From Sphagnum magellanicum (Eukaryota > Streptophyta > Sphagnopsida > Sphagnales > Sphagnaceae): a stretch of DNA of 64,000 nucleotides. Position 1 is the first letter of the stretch. Each line of letters starts with the position of its first letter. Under the pieces are notes generated by a model. That model saw nothing but the letters and a program-made list of their open reading frames with translations. It did not search any database and had not been told where the DNA came from. Positions 48,705 to 60,020 of this stretch are shown one piece after another. Position numbers and translations under genes: made by a program. Location: contig CM038911.1 in the NCBI GenBank assembly GCA_021904315.1, positions 23,595,390 to 23,659,389 on the forward strand, written 5' to 3'.

Positions 48705-50886
48705 TTTCACACTTGAATACGCCTTGGCGTCATTTCATTGTCGCTTTCGTTCCACTTTCGTGCCTTCCTAAACACCTATGCCACCTGCACATGGAAAATC
48801 ACACACTTGGTGAAGCTTTAACATTTAGATTTACCTTGCAACCTTGGGTTATTCCCGACCTCTGGATGGGTGGGATTAAAACCCGCTATGGATTTCCTTA
48901 GTGGTCCAAAGCTTTGTTGCTTGGGAATACCATCTCTCATCTTTCGATGTAACCATAAACTTCAACTAGTTTGAGGACTTTGTGCATTGAGGCTAACACC
49001 TTGTGCCCCCTTCCTCAAACCCTCATTCATTAGCATGTATGTGGCTTGTGAGTCTGTCAAACCGGGAATCAAACCTAGCCCAACACTTAGACTCATAACC
49101 TAAATTGTTGTGGGGGCTAGTCCATGGTGATCTAGACCTGGGCTTCAACTAGGTGAACCCCCACACTTGAACGTCCGTCTAGAAAGGCATGTCACTTTCC
49201 CCCACTTTAGAGATGTCAACGTCCTCATTGATATTTCTTTGAAATGTTCACCTTTGATGTTTTCGCCAATTTCTTTTTGAACCCCTTTGGTGCGATTAGT
49301 TACTTCCCGATCAAAAGAGCCCATTTGCAATGTGTCTTTGTGTTCTTAGCATATGAGATTTTACCATATGTGTCTTTTATTTTCACCCAATGCGTTCACT
49401 TGGCGTTTTCCTCAAATCCCCTTCATTCGACCACTCTTATTTGTCTTGAGAGTCCATTTCAAGTTTTAGTTTAGGAATTCCAACCACCACGCCAAACAAA
49501 GGTTATTAACATGCCAACATATGACGTTGGACTAGGCTTTACATGGTCCAAATCGCCTTTACCCAAATGGGACATGATTTGTGAATTCATGCGCAAGAAG
49601 TTTAGCTTCTTCACTCAAGTGTGCCACTTTATTCGCACACACCACCACCTTGATCTCGCCTGATCAAGCTTTGAAGTTTTTTGAATTCAATTCAACTCCA
49701 AGTCCATTTCTGTTGGTTGCCATTCCCTTGCTTTCTTAAACTACTTCTTCCTTTGTGAACCTTAGTTTTTTCCGTAGCTAACCACATTTGCAAAAATCCT
49801 TAACCTTCACTTGGTGAAAGTAGTTAGTTTTGTGGGTGCTTTCCTCCATTTTAGAGGTTGATGTCCTCATCAACATTTAGGCCAGTTGTAGTTTTTTTCT
49901 TCCAAGTTCTCTTCACTCCAAGTTCATGACCCCTTTCCTAATCAAACTTGTTTACCATTTTTGGTAAGTGGTCCAAAAGAACAGGTTTCATCCACATTAC
50001 CTCCTTATGATGGTAACCCTTATATTTACCAAGTACTCCTTGCCTCTAAGGTGTGTCTGCCTTGCATGGAATATGCCTTTGATTTTGATGGCAAGCCTAT
50101 GTTCAATGGCGTCACCTTTTGGTTGCACTCTTTGCTTCCGGTCTAGCCTTTGTTTATCAGGTAGAAACAATTTAAGTTTCGACACATGGAAGGTTAGATG
50201 TGCCACAAAATTAACTAGCAATTTTAGGGTGTACATGTTGGGATGTAGCTTATGGAAAATTTTGTAAGGCTTCACATACTTGGTAATGAAACGTGGAGCT
50301 AGTCCATCAAGCATCTTTAAATCTTGGATGTTTAGCCACATGTGTTGCCCAACCTCAAACTCAATATGTTTTTGTGTTTTATTAGCATGTTTAAATACCA
50401 TTTTTCACACCCAAATACGCCTTGGTGGCATTCCACCATCGCTTTCATTCCATTCTCGTGCCTTCCTAAACATCTACACTACTTGCACATGGAAAACCAT
50501 GCATTTGGTGAAGCTTCAACATTCAAACTTATCTCACAACCTTGGGCTATTTTTGATCTTTAGATAGGTGGGACTAAAACCCATTACGAACTTCCTAAGT
50601 GGTCTAAGGCCTTGTCACTTAAGATTACCATTTCTTGTCTTTCGGTCTAATTGTAAACTTCGTTCAATTTGAAAACTTAGCCAACAGCAACACCTCAAGT
50701 TGCCTTTTTCAAACCTTCACTTGTTAACACTTATGTAACGCATGAATGTCAAACCAAAAGTTGAACCTGGCTCAACACTTAGACTCGTAACCCAAGCTAC
50801 CATGGGGGCTGCCCCATGGTGGTCTATACTTGGACCCCGACTAGCTAAGCCCCCACACTTCAAGGTTCACCTAGAAGGGCATGCCA
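48705..50886 (-). mobile_element. Internally deleted chromodomain Ty3/gypsy element, inserted in the RNase H of the larger relic
   Basis: Two direct repeats, 48705-49194 and 50403-50886, about 485-490 bp each, start with a decayed TGTCACACCC (TTTCACAC...) and end GGCATG(T/C)CA. They share ATACGCCTTGG, TTCCTAAACA, GCACATGGAAAA, AACACTTAGACTC and CCCCCACACTT words. The flanks TTCCC (48700-48704) and CTCCC (50887-50891) are a 5-bp target duplication with one transition. The interior is only 1.2 kb and keeps just the end of an integrase. A solo LTR of the same family lies inverted at 60653-61150. Confidence 0.8.
49997..50401 (-). pseudogene. Integrase C-terminus with chromodomain-like tail (Ty3/gypsy chromovirus type)
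   Basis: A 134-codon frame reads EFEVGQHMWLNIQDLKMLDG, LAPRFITKYVKPYKIFHKL, LTFHVSKLKLFLPD, and then IKGIFHARQTHLRGKEYLV. These match the GPY/F region (the YVKPYKI strand) and the start of the chromodomain of plant chromovirus integrases, which directs insertion by binding chromatin. It begins at the border with the right LTR, so the rest of pol is deleted. The tail after EYLV is out of frame or lost. Confidence 0.8.
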
Positions 50887-50891
50887 CTCCC

Positions 50892-51180
50892 CTTCATATG
50901 AGTTTTATTTGGTTTCCATCTTGTTATTAAACCAACTGGCATATGCCACCACAAGTTTTTAGTCCCAGTGTCATCAAGTTGAATAAACATAGCTCCCGAC
51001 CCTATAGTGTTCCAATTAGTGTGTAATTGGAACAATTATCCTTGAATGGGTCACTTCAAAATGGGAGCTAATGAAAGCTTATCCTTCAATTCTTAAAAGG
51101 CATGATCTTATGCCTTGTCCCAAATGAATTTTTGGTCAATCTATGTTTGATGGATTAAAGGTTTAGTTACGTTATTGAAG
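50892..51180 (-). pseudogene. RNase H, first part
   Basis: The minus strand reads KDKLSLAPILKWPI, then FQLHTNWNTIGSGAMFIQLD, LWWHMPV-like (VVAYAS in an adjacent frame) and SYEGE, up to the target duplication at 50887-50891. The first acidic residue of the catalytic set (HTD) reads HTN here. The rest of the domain continues at 48704. Confidence 0.75.
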
Positions 51181-52000
51181 CCTTTCATAAACCTTTGGTA
51201 GTAATTGCACAAGCTTATAAAAGGTCGTAATCGACTGAGATTTGTTAGTTCCAAAGAACTTGTGAAATGGTCTCAACCTTGGCCTTTTGAACCCTTAATC
51301 CACCTAGAGAAATCATATGACCTAGGTATTCCATTTGAATATGAAAAAACCAACACTTGCTTGGATGAAACTTAAAGTTATGTTCTTTAAATCTTCCAAA
51401 CACCTCCTACAAATGATGCATGTGATTTCCTAAGGTCAGCCTAGAAACAATGATGTCATCAATGTAACATTTGCTAAAACCAAGGCCTATCAACTTTCAA
51501 ACCATGATTCTTTGAAATTCTACAAAGACATATTTCAAACCAAATGGCAAAACCTTCCATTGGTATAAATAATCCTTCCAAAGAAAATCAATTCCCCAAA
51601 ATGTTATTTTAACCTTGTCACCCTTTCTCAATGGCAATTGATATATGGTAGTCGGACCTCAAGTCCAAGGTATTGAAAACCTTGGCTTGACCAAAGGCAT
51701 TGAAAATCTCCTTTGGTAGAGGCATGACATATTTGTTTAAATGGGTCCATTTATTCACCAAACAGTAATCCCCACATAACGACATTTAATTCAATTACCA
51801 AAAATGTCCTACTTGGTTGGCATCATTGTTGTTGAAGCATATTCACCCCTAAATAATTCCACCAAACCAACATTTAACAACTCTATTGTTTGAACATGAA
51901 CCAAGGCTCTTTCCACCTCACTAAGCTTGTAAGGTTGCTTGAAGATTGGATTATCATGCTCGAATATGATTGAATGTCTTGTCCCCTTAATTGACCCAAT
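51180..52000 (-). pseudogene. Ty3/gypsy reverse transcriptase
   Basis: The minus strand contains, in order, HDNPIFKQPYKLSEVE, a CG(V)YR-like block, HLNKYVMPLPKEIFNAFGQA, KVFNTLDLRSDYHISIAIEK (motif A, LDLRSxYH), KVLPFGLKYVFVEFQRIMV (motif B, LPFGLxxAPxxFQ), CYIDDIIV (motif C, the YxDD catalytic pair) and HPSKCWFFHIQMEYLGHMIS (motifs D/E). Several stops and frame changes interrupt it. The order is that of Ty3/gypsy pol. It follows the methyltransferase segment with about 400 bp between. Confidence 0.85.
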
Positions 52001-52439
52001 TCCTTCAAACTAAAGGTAAAACATCCAATGAAATCATGTAGTAACTGTTGTGCTTCATGCACCTCACCTCTTGTAACTATTGGGCTAATCCTTGGGTCCC
52101 ATGTTTATGTAGTCATTTGTACCTTGGGTTGGGATGATGGGGCATTCCTAGCACCCAAGGTTAAGAGCATGGCTTGTGATTGTTATGCAAAATGTGGAGA
52201 GGTGCCATTATCTCTTGGCACCCCCACATCACCAATTTCATACCCATAAATATCCTTTGGCATCCTTAATCCCACAATTGCCATGGATGTAATTGTTCGA
52301 TTGTAACATCACCCCCCCTTGCATCAACATAAATGATTCAACAAGATGTGCAACAAGTAAAAGATGAAGTGGAATGGGTGGGTGCAATTGGTCAAAACAA
52401 TTTTGTTCTACAAAAACCAAAACTCAAAATCCATGTGAG

Positions 52440-53390
52440 GCAATTGAAATCCATATGGCATAACTTGCCCCAAAATTCATTTATGGGTTCTTTCGAAAAT
52501 GCCTTGCACAGTTGTGGTGCAAGTGCAAAACCCCATGGCCCGTTCTTTTTCATCTACATTGGGTTTTTCCATATTGGATGAATAGGAATCCCAAATCATC
52601 CCTAGGCTTCCATTTTTAAATGCATGAGAATGTGAAAAACTCAATAATGTTGGTAGAGGTGCATGTGGAAGACTAACCCTATTAACCATAGCCAAAGGTG
52701 GTTGGTCATCATGACAAACTGCACATGAATGACATCCTAGATCCAATATGTCTTCCACCAAGCATGTGGGTGACCTATGAGTGAGTTGGTATGCTTGTTG
52801 GGTCACCTCTAGTGGTTTATGTTAATCCAAATGCATTGAAATCGATGAATTCATGAACCAATTGAAACATCATCCACCTACATTGGCTTATTGATCCAAG
52901 CCCTAATTTTTTCCATCCAACCAAAATAGTTAGCCAAAAATTTCCCAATGGGGGGACATTTTACAATAAGTATGCACATTGGTGCAGTTATGTCTATTGC
53001 AAATATTACACCACATGAATCAATTCTTAGAATAAACTCAACTTGGGATCTAAAAGTCCTTGGCTCGTACCTACTTGTGAAAGACCTTGGCACAACCATT
53101 TAAAAATGACCAATTCAATTGGCCCAATCTTGATAAAATTTGGCACCCCTAGCAAGGTGATGTTGTTTGGTAAGGAATGTTAATAACCTTGTATAGTCAA
53201 TGTTGGCAACAAGTTGAAATACTTTTGTTGCAACATCATGACATGTAACATGGACAATTGTCTAGCTTGAGAATCTTTTTTCACATAATGGTATCTTTGA
53301 ACTAGAATGCAAGACTATAAAATTGTAACTAATCTAGATTTAATGCCTCTAAACAATTGAAATAAGCATATTTCATCCTTGGGAATATCC
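52440..53390 (-). pseudogene. Cytosine-C5 DNA methyltransferase domain inside the Ty3/gypsy polyprotein
   Basis: The minus strand reads the C5-methyltransferase motifs in canonical order, with stops. Motif I is LFQLFRGIKSRL (about 53378-53330; consensus ELFxGIGxGL). VQRYHYVKKDSQARQ fits motif II. IGPIELVIFKWLCQGLSQVG (about 53130-53070) is motif IV, where PCQ reads LCQ; S-L-F follows. Motif VI, ENV, is NVPPLGNFW with the E codon as TAA (52933-52962). The frame at 52806-52477 adds RSPTCLVEDILDLG and KERAMGFCTCTTTVQG (motif IX region), and ILGQVMPYGFQL matches motif X. Such domains are known in a few retrotransposon lineages. DRM-type enzymes have a different, permuted order, so this is not a DRM copy. 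The copy is inactive. Confidence 0.75.
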
Positions 53391-53479
53391 CATTGAATAA
53401 CCCTAGTATCTAATGGGCTAAAACCTAAAGGCCCATTACCAACGTTCATGAGTGACTATGGGTTTGGTGACAACAAATT

Positions 53480-54600
53480 GTGCCAAGCTTAATGAATGTA
53501 GGGATTGGTTGATGCTTGGAGTTCAATCAATGTACCCCATGGTGGCTTGGGATCCAACGAAGAAATTAAAACAATTGGCATCCCTTTTAGCCTTAACATC
53601 GCCAATTCACCATTTGGAGGTGCATCATGGTCATGGATGTTACCTTCCAACAATTCAAGTCCATGTGGAAGGCTAGAAAATCCAACCAACATAATTGATT
53701 TTTTAGATTTTTTTGCTTGCCCCCCAATGAATCTCACTGGTAATGAAGCCTTGTGACTAACTCTTGTTTGTTAACTTAAGCAGTATTATTCAATTTCTTC
53801 CCAAAAATTAATGGTAACCCCCAAGGGATACAAAACCACACCTCCAATGAACACATCATAGGACATAACATGTGTGACCACTATTTGGGCCCGCATTGTA
53901 ATGAAGTTTGTTGGTTTGTTAGGATTAACTTGTATCATAATTTTTTGTTTGGTTAATTTGTGTGCCTTTTCTAACCCACCCATTGATGTCAAAATCTAAT
54001 ATAGACATGGGCCAAGATCAACATCAGTCAACCAAGACCATCAACAACAACTTTGCCCAACATTAATGGTTGAACATTACAATCCAATAGCACTTTGTGG
54101 GGTTAGTATCAAAGAGCTAATGCCCCCCTCAACCAAAAAAATATTTCTTCATTATGCCCATTCACAACACCAAGAATAACACTAGTTCAATCAATGGCTA
54201 GCCATGCTCGAAGGTCATGAAATTTGGCCACAATCTCATGCCAAAATTCAAGTTGAACCTTGGACATCTTCGTGGTGAGGTTAACCTCAAAAATTGGATG
54301 GGAAACTATAGGAGGTACAAAAAATATCCTTTGATTTAAACACCACATCTAGTGCTCCACCACTTTCACATAAGTTGGCTACTAAGCGAAACAAGGTCGC
54401 AACTAGTTGAATACCTAAAATGGCCATTTTTAAAATAAAAAACAATGTTGTTTCACACACTACTTTGGTTGCCCCCAATAAAACTATGGGTGCATTAAAT
54501 CTAGGAATAAAATTAGGCACCTTCCTTGATGCCCCACTAGAAGTCAACACCCCCATGGGATTAAAAATGATGTCTATCAACATAAATGACTATGGGAGCC
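53480..54600 (-). pseudogene. Protease region and linker of the Ty3/gypsy relic
   Basis: Frames at 53992-53786 (QVNPNKPTNFITMRAQIVVT, VMSYDVFIGGVVLYPLGVTI) and 53737-53489 (RFIGGQAKKSKKSIMLVGFS, LPHGLELLEGNIHDHDAPPN) form a continuous conserved-looking linker that leads into the methyltransferase. The aspartic protease DSGAS site was not found with confidence upstream (54583-54287). The position between gag and pol suggests protease, but this is inference. Confidence 0.5.
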
Positions 54601-55179
54601 ACACTTGGCGTTAGGCCTCACCATGTTGAGGATCCAATCTCTCATCAACACCTCATGGTTTTGGCACCCATGCACTAGTTCTTATCATTAGTGCAATTGT
54701 GGAAATCATTTCATTAGGATTTAAAACCATAACATGGTTCCATCATCTATTGCCCATGACATATGTGGCACAGCCTCATTTGGTGCCACTAATCTTGAAA
54801 AACCAAATCTATAAAAAAATCCTAGATCAACATTTAAACCATATGGTTTGCCATCTTCTCAATCATTGGCCTTCCTTGACTAGATTTATTCGATTTCACA
54901 TGGGGTGCCATCTTATGACTAGGGCTTCCAACTATGCAAACCTACTTTCATGGTGTTGGGTTTGCTTTAAGTTGGTTTGGTGGTCGACCCCTTGTTGCCC
55001 ACACCTTTCCCCTTGTGGCTTTTTAAAAAACCTTGACCCATACTGGCATTGGTGTTTTGTGATTAGCCTTGTCGTACTTTTGGGTGAAGTGTGAAACAAT
55101 GATAAACATCATGCCCATATGCATTGCAATGGAAACATGGCTAGTTAAGATTAGGGTTGAAGGTTATGGCTTGAGGTGG

Positions 55180-56290
55180 ATTAAGATAGTCTTTATTCTT
55201 ATGAAGTCCACTGCACCTCCAACATTTGTCTTCTCCCCCTTGTTTCATTGAATAGGATGTGGAACCACCATTAAAATTTGGTTTGACCCCCTTGGCCTCA
55301 AGGATGGTTCAACCTTGGTTGGTTGACCTTGTGATTGTTGAATAAATGGTGCTATAGAATTCCTTAGGGTTTCCTCGTTAAACCCCAAGGTGACCATGAC
55401 TTGTTTTTCCACCATGTTCATTTCAATTCTTTCTAACAATTGGAAAACATTTGCCAAAGTGGGTTGGGTAGGTTAGGATAACATGGCATCTTGCGCCCAA
55501 CACTTAAGCTCCTTGTTTAAGATCCCATAACAAATTGGATTGCTTGGGTTTTTGTAACACCTTATGTAACCATGATCAACCTATGCATCTGTTCATAGGC
55601 CTTTTGTAAGCTTTCATGGAGTTTATGTAAAAAATCCTACAAACTTTGTAATTTTTCAATTCTAACCCTTTAATAATTTTGCCACAATTCATTGAAGAAT
55701 TGCACAATTGGGTTAAATGCGGGCAATGAACCCCACGTACTAGTGCATGCCTCTGCACCACCACCCCCAATAGTTCCACTGCTTCCAATGGTTCCATTAC
55801 CACTAATAATTTTGCTTCCACTTGCCAAATATTGTTGGGAGTTATCGTTGCATCACTTGGGGCCATAATTCCCTTGATGATAGAAACATAATTCAAAGAT
55901 TAGTATAATCATCATTCCTCAATATGAATATCATGGGCACATCTAAATTCATGATAGTCATCCATAAACAACCTTTCCAAATGTTGGAACAACTTTCCAT
56001 GGCATGAAGGGTGTGAACAGTTGGGGATTATGCATCTACTACATATCACACCAACTATCAAATTCTTAAATGAAATCATCTAGCTCAATGGTGCCAACAA
56101 CCTTTGAATATTGACAGGGCTTTTTAATGGCTTCATACATGTCATCCATGTCATCAAACTTAATGGTGAACCTAGGTTTGAATTTGAAGAATTTCCCCTA
56201 GATGATGATGAAAGTGGTGTGGGTGGTCTAAACCACATCACCCCATGATTGGCTAGTAACAATGTTTTTATCCCTTGAATCTTGTGTCAC
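55180..56290 (-). pseudogene. gag of the Ty3/gypsy relic with a CCHC zinc knuckle
   Basis: From 56260 the minus strand reads SSSSRGNSSNSNLGSPLSL, a serine-rich N-terminus. Around 55700 it reads RVRIEKLQSL, DFLHKLHESLQKAYEQMHRL, the capsid-type helix of Retrotrans_gag. Around 55460-55250 it reads LERIEMNMVEKQV and QGQPTKVEPSLRPRG. A zinc knuckle CWRCSGLHKNKDY at about 55230-55180 fits CX2CX4HX4C with the last C as Y. Stops and frameshifts are frequent. Confidence 0.65.
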
Positions 56291-56415
56291 CTTTGTGATG
56301 AACCTTAAACCCTAATTTGGGTATCCACCTTTAAAATCCAATCACAAAAGGATGCTACATTTGTGATGACTCAAATTAAATCTACAAGGATGTTGAACCT
56401 ATTGATGATTCAAAA

Positions 56416-56708
56416 TGTGATTCACTTGCAACAAGTAAGAATCCAAGCCCAAAACATAGAAGTGACAAAAATTATGAATCAAATAAAACTACATAGTAGA
56501 AGAAAAACCTACAAACAAACAAACACTATGTTTTAAAATCCTAGACCACCAAAATTGATTTGAAATCACACAACTTGAAGTTATATCCATTACAAAATAT
56601 TTCAAACCTTGTTCACACTCAAACTAGTTCAAAATAAAACTAATCAACTTAACTAACCCAATTTATTTCTAACAAAATGAGACTTAAATAAGCAACTAAA
56701 TTAACACA
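56416..56708 (-). repeat. Right copy of the repeat flanking the Ty3/gypsy relic (LTR-like)
   Basis: The 293 bp match 47469-47757 in the same direction, starting TGTGATTCACTTGCAACAAG. For a minus-strand element this would be the 5' LTR. A tRNA primer-binding site next to it was not recognised. Confidence 0.5.
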
Positions 56709-56719
56709 CTTGACATTAG

Positions 56720-57040
56720 TTTCTACCCTACCCTGAAAGTCAACAATCATATTAGGGCAGGTTTAAGGACAAAATCATTTCATATGCATTTGCATATTTT
56801 TACAATGTGTAAACAATTATCTTTTTATTTCTCTATGTGCTTTGACGGATCTCCCCAAGAGAAGAGCATTATGCTGAAGGAGATCTTTCATTTTATTCTT
56901 CTATGTTCTCACGTTCGCATAAAAAGAAAGTTGTTTACATGTGTGGAGGTTTTTGTATTCCTGGGTTCTCCCAGGGTTTGGGAACACCCTCTGTCTCACA
57001 CCTTTAGGAGAACCCACTTGTGCATGAACCTCCCGTACAA
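56720..57040. other. Spacer without recognised gene
   Basis: The frame at 56784-57182 crosses into the inverted repeat and shows no domain. Composition is less AT-rich than the retrotransposon to the left. Confidence 0.3.
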
Positions 57041-57048
57041 CATTATGC

Positions 57049-57417
57049 GGAAAACATTAAACAGGCCAAAGGAAATGAATGCAGTCAGTACAAAAGTGCA
57101 GCTGCGATTTTTTCCTCCAGTCTGCCCGTTTGCCCCATCCTTATTTTCTCAAGTGACATGCAGGCATGTTTTGCACTCATAACCTCATATAATACAGCAT
57201 GTTTTGCACTTGTAACCTCATATAACATGCCAAGTAATATGTTACATACCCCTTTATACCCCTCGTGTGTTCATAGCGTGCGGAACTCGGACTCAAAATA
57301 TGCCTTGGCATGACAAGGTGAAAATAAACCAGGCAAATGGGCAGACTGGAGGAAAAAATCGCAGCAGTACTTTTATACTGACTGCATTCATTTCCTTTGG
57401 CCTGTTTAATATTTTCC
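57049..57417. repeat. Long inverted repeat, 86-bp arms at about 94% identity
   Basis: Left arm 57049-57134 (GGAAAACATTAAACAGGCCA...) and right arm 57332-57417 pair with five mismatches and no gaps. Weaker pairing continues inward for about 30 bp. The loop holds two 33-bp tandem units (57167-57199 and 57200-57232, TGTTTTGCACT...TAACCTCATATAA). It could be a MITE or foldback element, or give a hairpin RNA. Confidence 0.85.
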
Positions 57418-59940
57418 CTCTTCTGCACCCTTAATCCCACATTTACCTGATTACATCCATGGAATAAATGGTTGCCATAGGATTTTTGCACTTACCCAGA
57501 TGGATAACTTTGCAAATCCTATGTACCTTTACCTTGACCTGGATTGCAATTTCTAATGATATATATAGCATACACCTTTACGTGGCTGATGTAAGTTTCA
57601 AGAGTTTAACGTTTAGCCCAACCAACACACGAAATTCAACATACCCACCACCCGACACAGGTGTGGACTGTGCACATGTATCAGTCAGTTCCTGTGTCAC
57701 TAGGGTACTCACTACTTTTTTTCCTTCCTTTTTCAGCCCTCCTCTCTACTTTAACACGAATCAGTTACCTAAGCACATGGTTAGTGATTGATGGGTCCTT
57801 AAGGTACACGTTTTACAGCAAACAGGCTGCTGACTCAGAAAAAAAAAGGGGGTCCATTCTTCAGAGAAAAGAAGGGATACCTTTTACTTCCAGTTCATCA
57901 AAACCTTGCAAAATTTTATTTACAAACACACCACCAATTCGAAAAATGTACAAAGGTTTTTAAAAACGTGAGAGAATTTAAAGGACGTGAAGTTAAGCCC
58001 AACTATCTCCATGTTTAGGTTTGGCTTCCTTCTGAGGTTTCTGAGGGAAAACAATTTCACAGATCCCAGTTTTTTTGATAGAGTAGATAGAGGCATTCTA
58101 ATATGAGGCTGGAAGTATCCATTTGATCCATTGTGACTCACCTAAATCCCTGGGTCTGATCTTGGATTTCCCACATTTCCACACAAATGGCTTCTTTCAA
58201 AATATGAAAGAGGTGAACAAAAAGATCTTCAAAATTTAAACCATTTTATATATTTATTTGATGTATTGCATTGGCCAACCAAGCAGTACCACCGAATGAG
58301 AGAAAACTCCTTGTAAACCTAAAGGCTCTGTAGCTACTAGCTAGGATTTGAAAAAAAAATGATTAGAGGGAGGAATTGAGAATTAATTAAATAGGTAACT
58401 TCTCAAATCTCTTCTCTCGAAGGGGGTTAGAGAATTACCATAGTTACAATAACTATTTGAAACATTGTTATATTAGAAAAATGAAGAAATGAATTTGTGT
58501 GGATGCAAAATAATTAGGTGTGATCATTCTTTTCAGCAAATTTTGTCACTTTATTGGACAAAAATTGAAATTTTTTGAGAATTTTTTCTAGTTTAAATTG
58601 TAATAATTTTTCTTTTTTTGTTGAAATGGTTATTTTTTCGATATCACAAAATTGAATGTGAAGAAAAAATAAAAATAGCCCTGACTAGGACCCAACTAGA
58701 CAGCGTCAGACATTGTAACTTATTGGCTGGCCTTAATTGGGAGTACTACAGAAATTAATTAAGGGGAAAGATACAGTGAATTAATGAATAAATTTCTTCT
58801 GGAATGACAAAAGTGAAGGTTTGGTCCATTCAACACTTGTGCACAAATTATATAAGTAGTTGGTTCCAATAAAAAGATATTTAGTGCTGCACAGAATTGA
58901 ATTAAAATTAGTATAGAATTGGGGGACCATTGCATGGGAAGAATCAAGGACGACTCTTTATTAACGTTCCAAATTAAATCGTCAATTCCTTCTGCCTTGG
59001 GATGCACCCAAATCTGACACATTACGTTAGGCCAATTCTTTACGCCTGAATATCAGTTTTTGGCTTTTATCAATTTGTTTTCCGAGAATTTCTTTTTCTG
59101 GTTCTCAAGCGGCGGCGGGCCTAAGATGACATATTTTACTAAAAGTGGCCGCTTTCCGATGTCCATGTCCCTGGCGTGGACTACAAGGGTCTTTCTTTCC
59201 CTATAGGCACTAGGGGAACACACATCATTCAGTCGCACTTTAATCTGATTTTTATTAACCCCCTAAACACCTCATAAACCAAAAATGATAGAGATTTTAT
59301 ATCAATAGCAATCTAGGTTCGGCAACTTGATATCCTGTGTGCTTCACTCTCTTGGGTGGTTCATTTGTCTTCTTGGATGTGGGTCCTTCCATTTTGCTCC
59401 TTGTTTCCCCTTATTTTGGGCGCCCTGGTTAATTTATGGTTGGTAGGATTTCATAAACTGAATTCTTTTCCAAACTTTCTTTGTTGGGCCGTGTGGAGTG
59501 TGATCACAGGCCTCAAAACATATGATGACTGGAGAATGCCATGTCAATTTTTTTGGGGGAGAACTTGGGGCGTGGGGCTAGGGGGTGGGGCATGCAATCA
59601 CTTCTCAAAGGTAAGAACCAGCCAACCACATGTTGTTAGGTTTTAACATATGTTGCACCTATATGAGATGAGAGGAGGTAGGTAGGAAAGGATACAATAC
59701 ACCACTTGCTTCGTGCTACTGTTGATGAGTTTACGTCCTATGGTACTTGGTTTCTCCTCTTTGGGCTTCCCATTGTGTGTTTTGTGCTTTTGAGTTTTGT
59801 TTTTTGTTTGGAACTTTGATCCTTTCTTTTTTCTTCCTTGTTCCCTTGTTGGGTGTTATCTATTTTTATTAAGTGTTACATTCTTCATCATGGTTTTGAG
59901 TGTGGTCTACTAGAGTTATTGATGGTTTTATGTAGGAGAT
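57418..59940. other. Stretch without recognised gene
   Basis: Short frames on both strands (57468-57963, 58759-59022, 59356-59646) have no known domain. The interval 58200-58900 is AT-rich. Confidence 0.35.
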
Positions 59941-59954
59941 TAAAATGAGACCTT

Positions 59955-60020
59955 TAACTGAGGGTGAAATCATAATAAGGTAGCCGTAAAAGACCTTGTG
60001 GCTGGATTGACTCCCTTATG
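59955..60020 (+). pseudogene. Nuclear mitochondrial insertion: 3' end of rrn18 (small-subunit rRNA)
   Basis: The sequence GGGTGAAATCATAATAAGGT, then AGCCGTA, and GTGGCTGGATTGACTCC follows the 3' end of bacterial-type small-subunit rRNA (GGGTGAAGTCGTAACAAGGT...AGCCGTA...GCGGCTGGAT). The ending GGCTGGATTGA(A/C)TCC is that of plant mitochondrial rrn18 and not the plastid ending GGCTGGATCACCTCC. Differences are mainly G-to-A and C-to-T. Only about 65 bp are recognisable. It is not functional. Confidence 0.7.

Larger units (their letters stand above)
47830..56290 (-). mobile_element. Ty3/gypsy retrotransposon relic with a captured DNA methyltransferase
   Basis: Coding order on the minus strand, from high to low coordinates: gag (56260-55240), zinc knuckle (55230-55180), probable protease region (54600-53480), cytosine-C5 DNA methyltransferase (53390-52440), reverse transcriptase (52000-51180), RNase H (51180-50892 and 48704-48300), integrase zinc domain (48120-47830). 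The integrase core is missing. Stops and frame changes are frequent, so the element is dead. A second LTR element sits in its RNase H. Direct repeats of about 290 bp lie at both ends. Confidence 0.8.

Noticed and set aside
47469..56708. Firm LTR call for the ends of the methyltransferase-bearing element
   Set aside because: The 290-bp direct repeats have TG and CA ends, but no primer-binding site, polypurine tract or matching 5-bp flanks were found, so they are listed only as LTR-like.
59955..60020. Plastid 16S rRNA fragment
   Set aside because: The 3' ending GGCTGGATTGA fits plant mitochondrial rrn18 and not the plastid GGCTGGATCACC.
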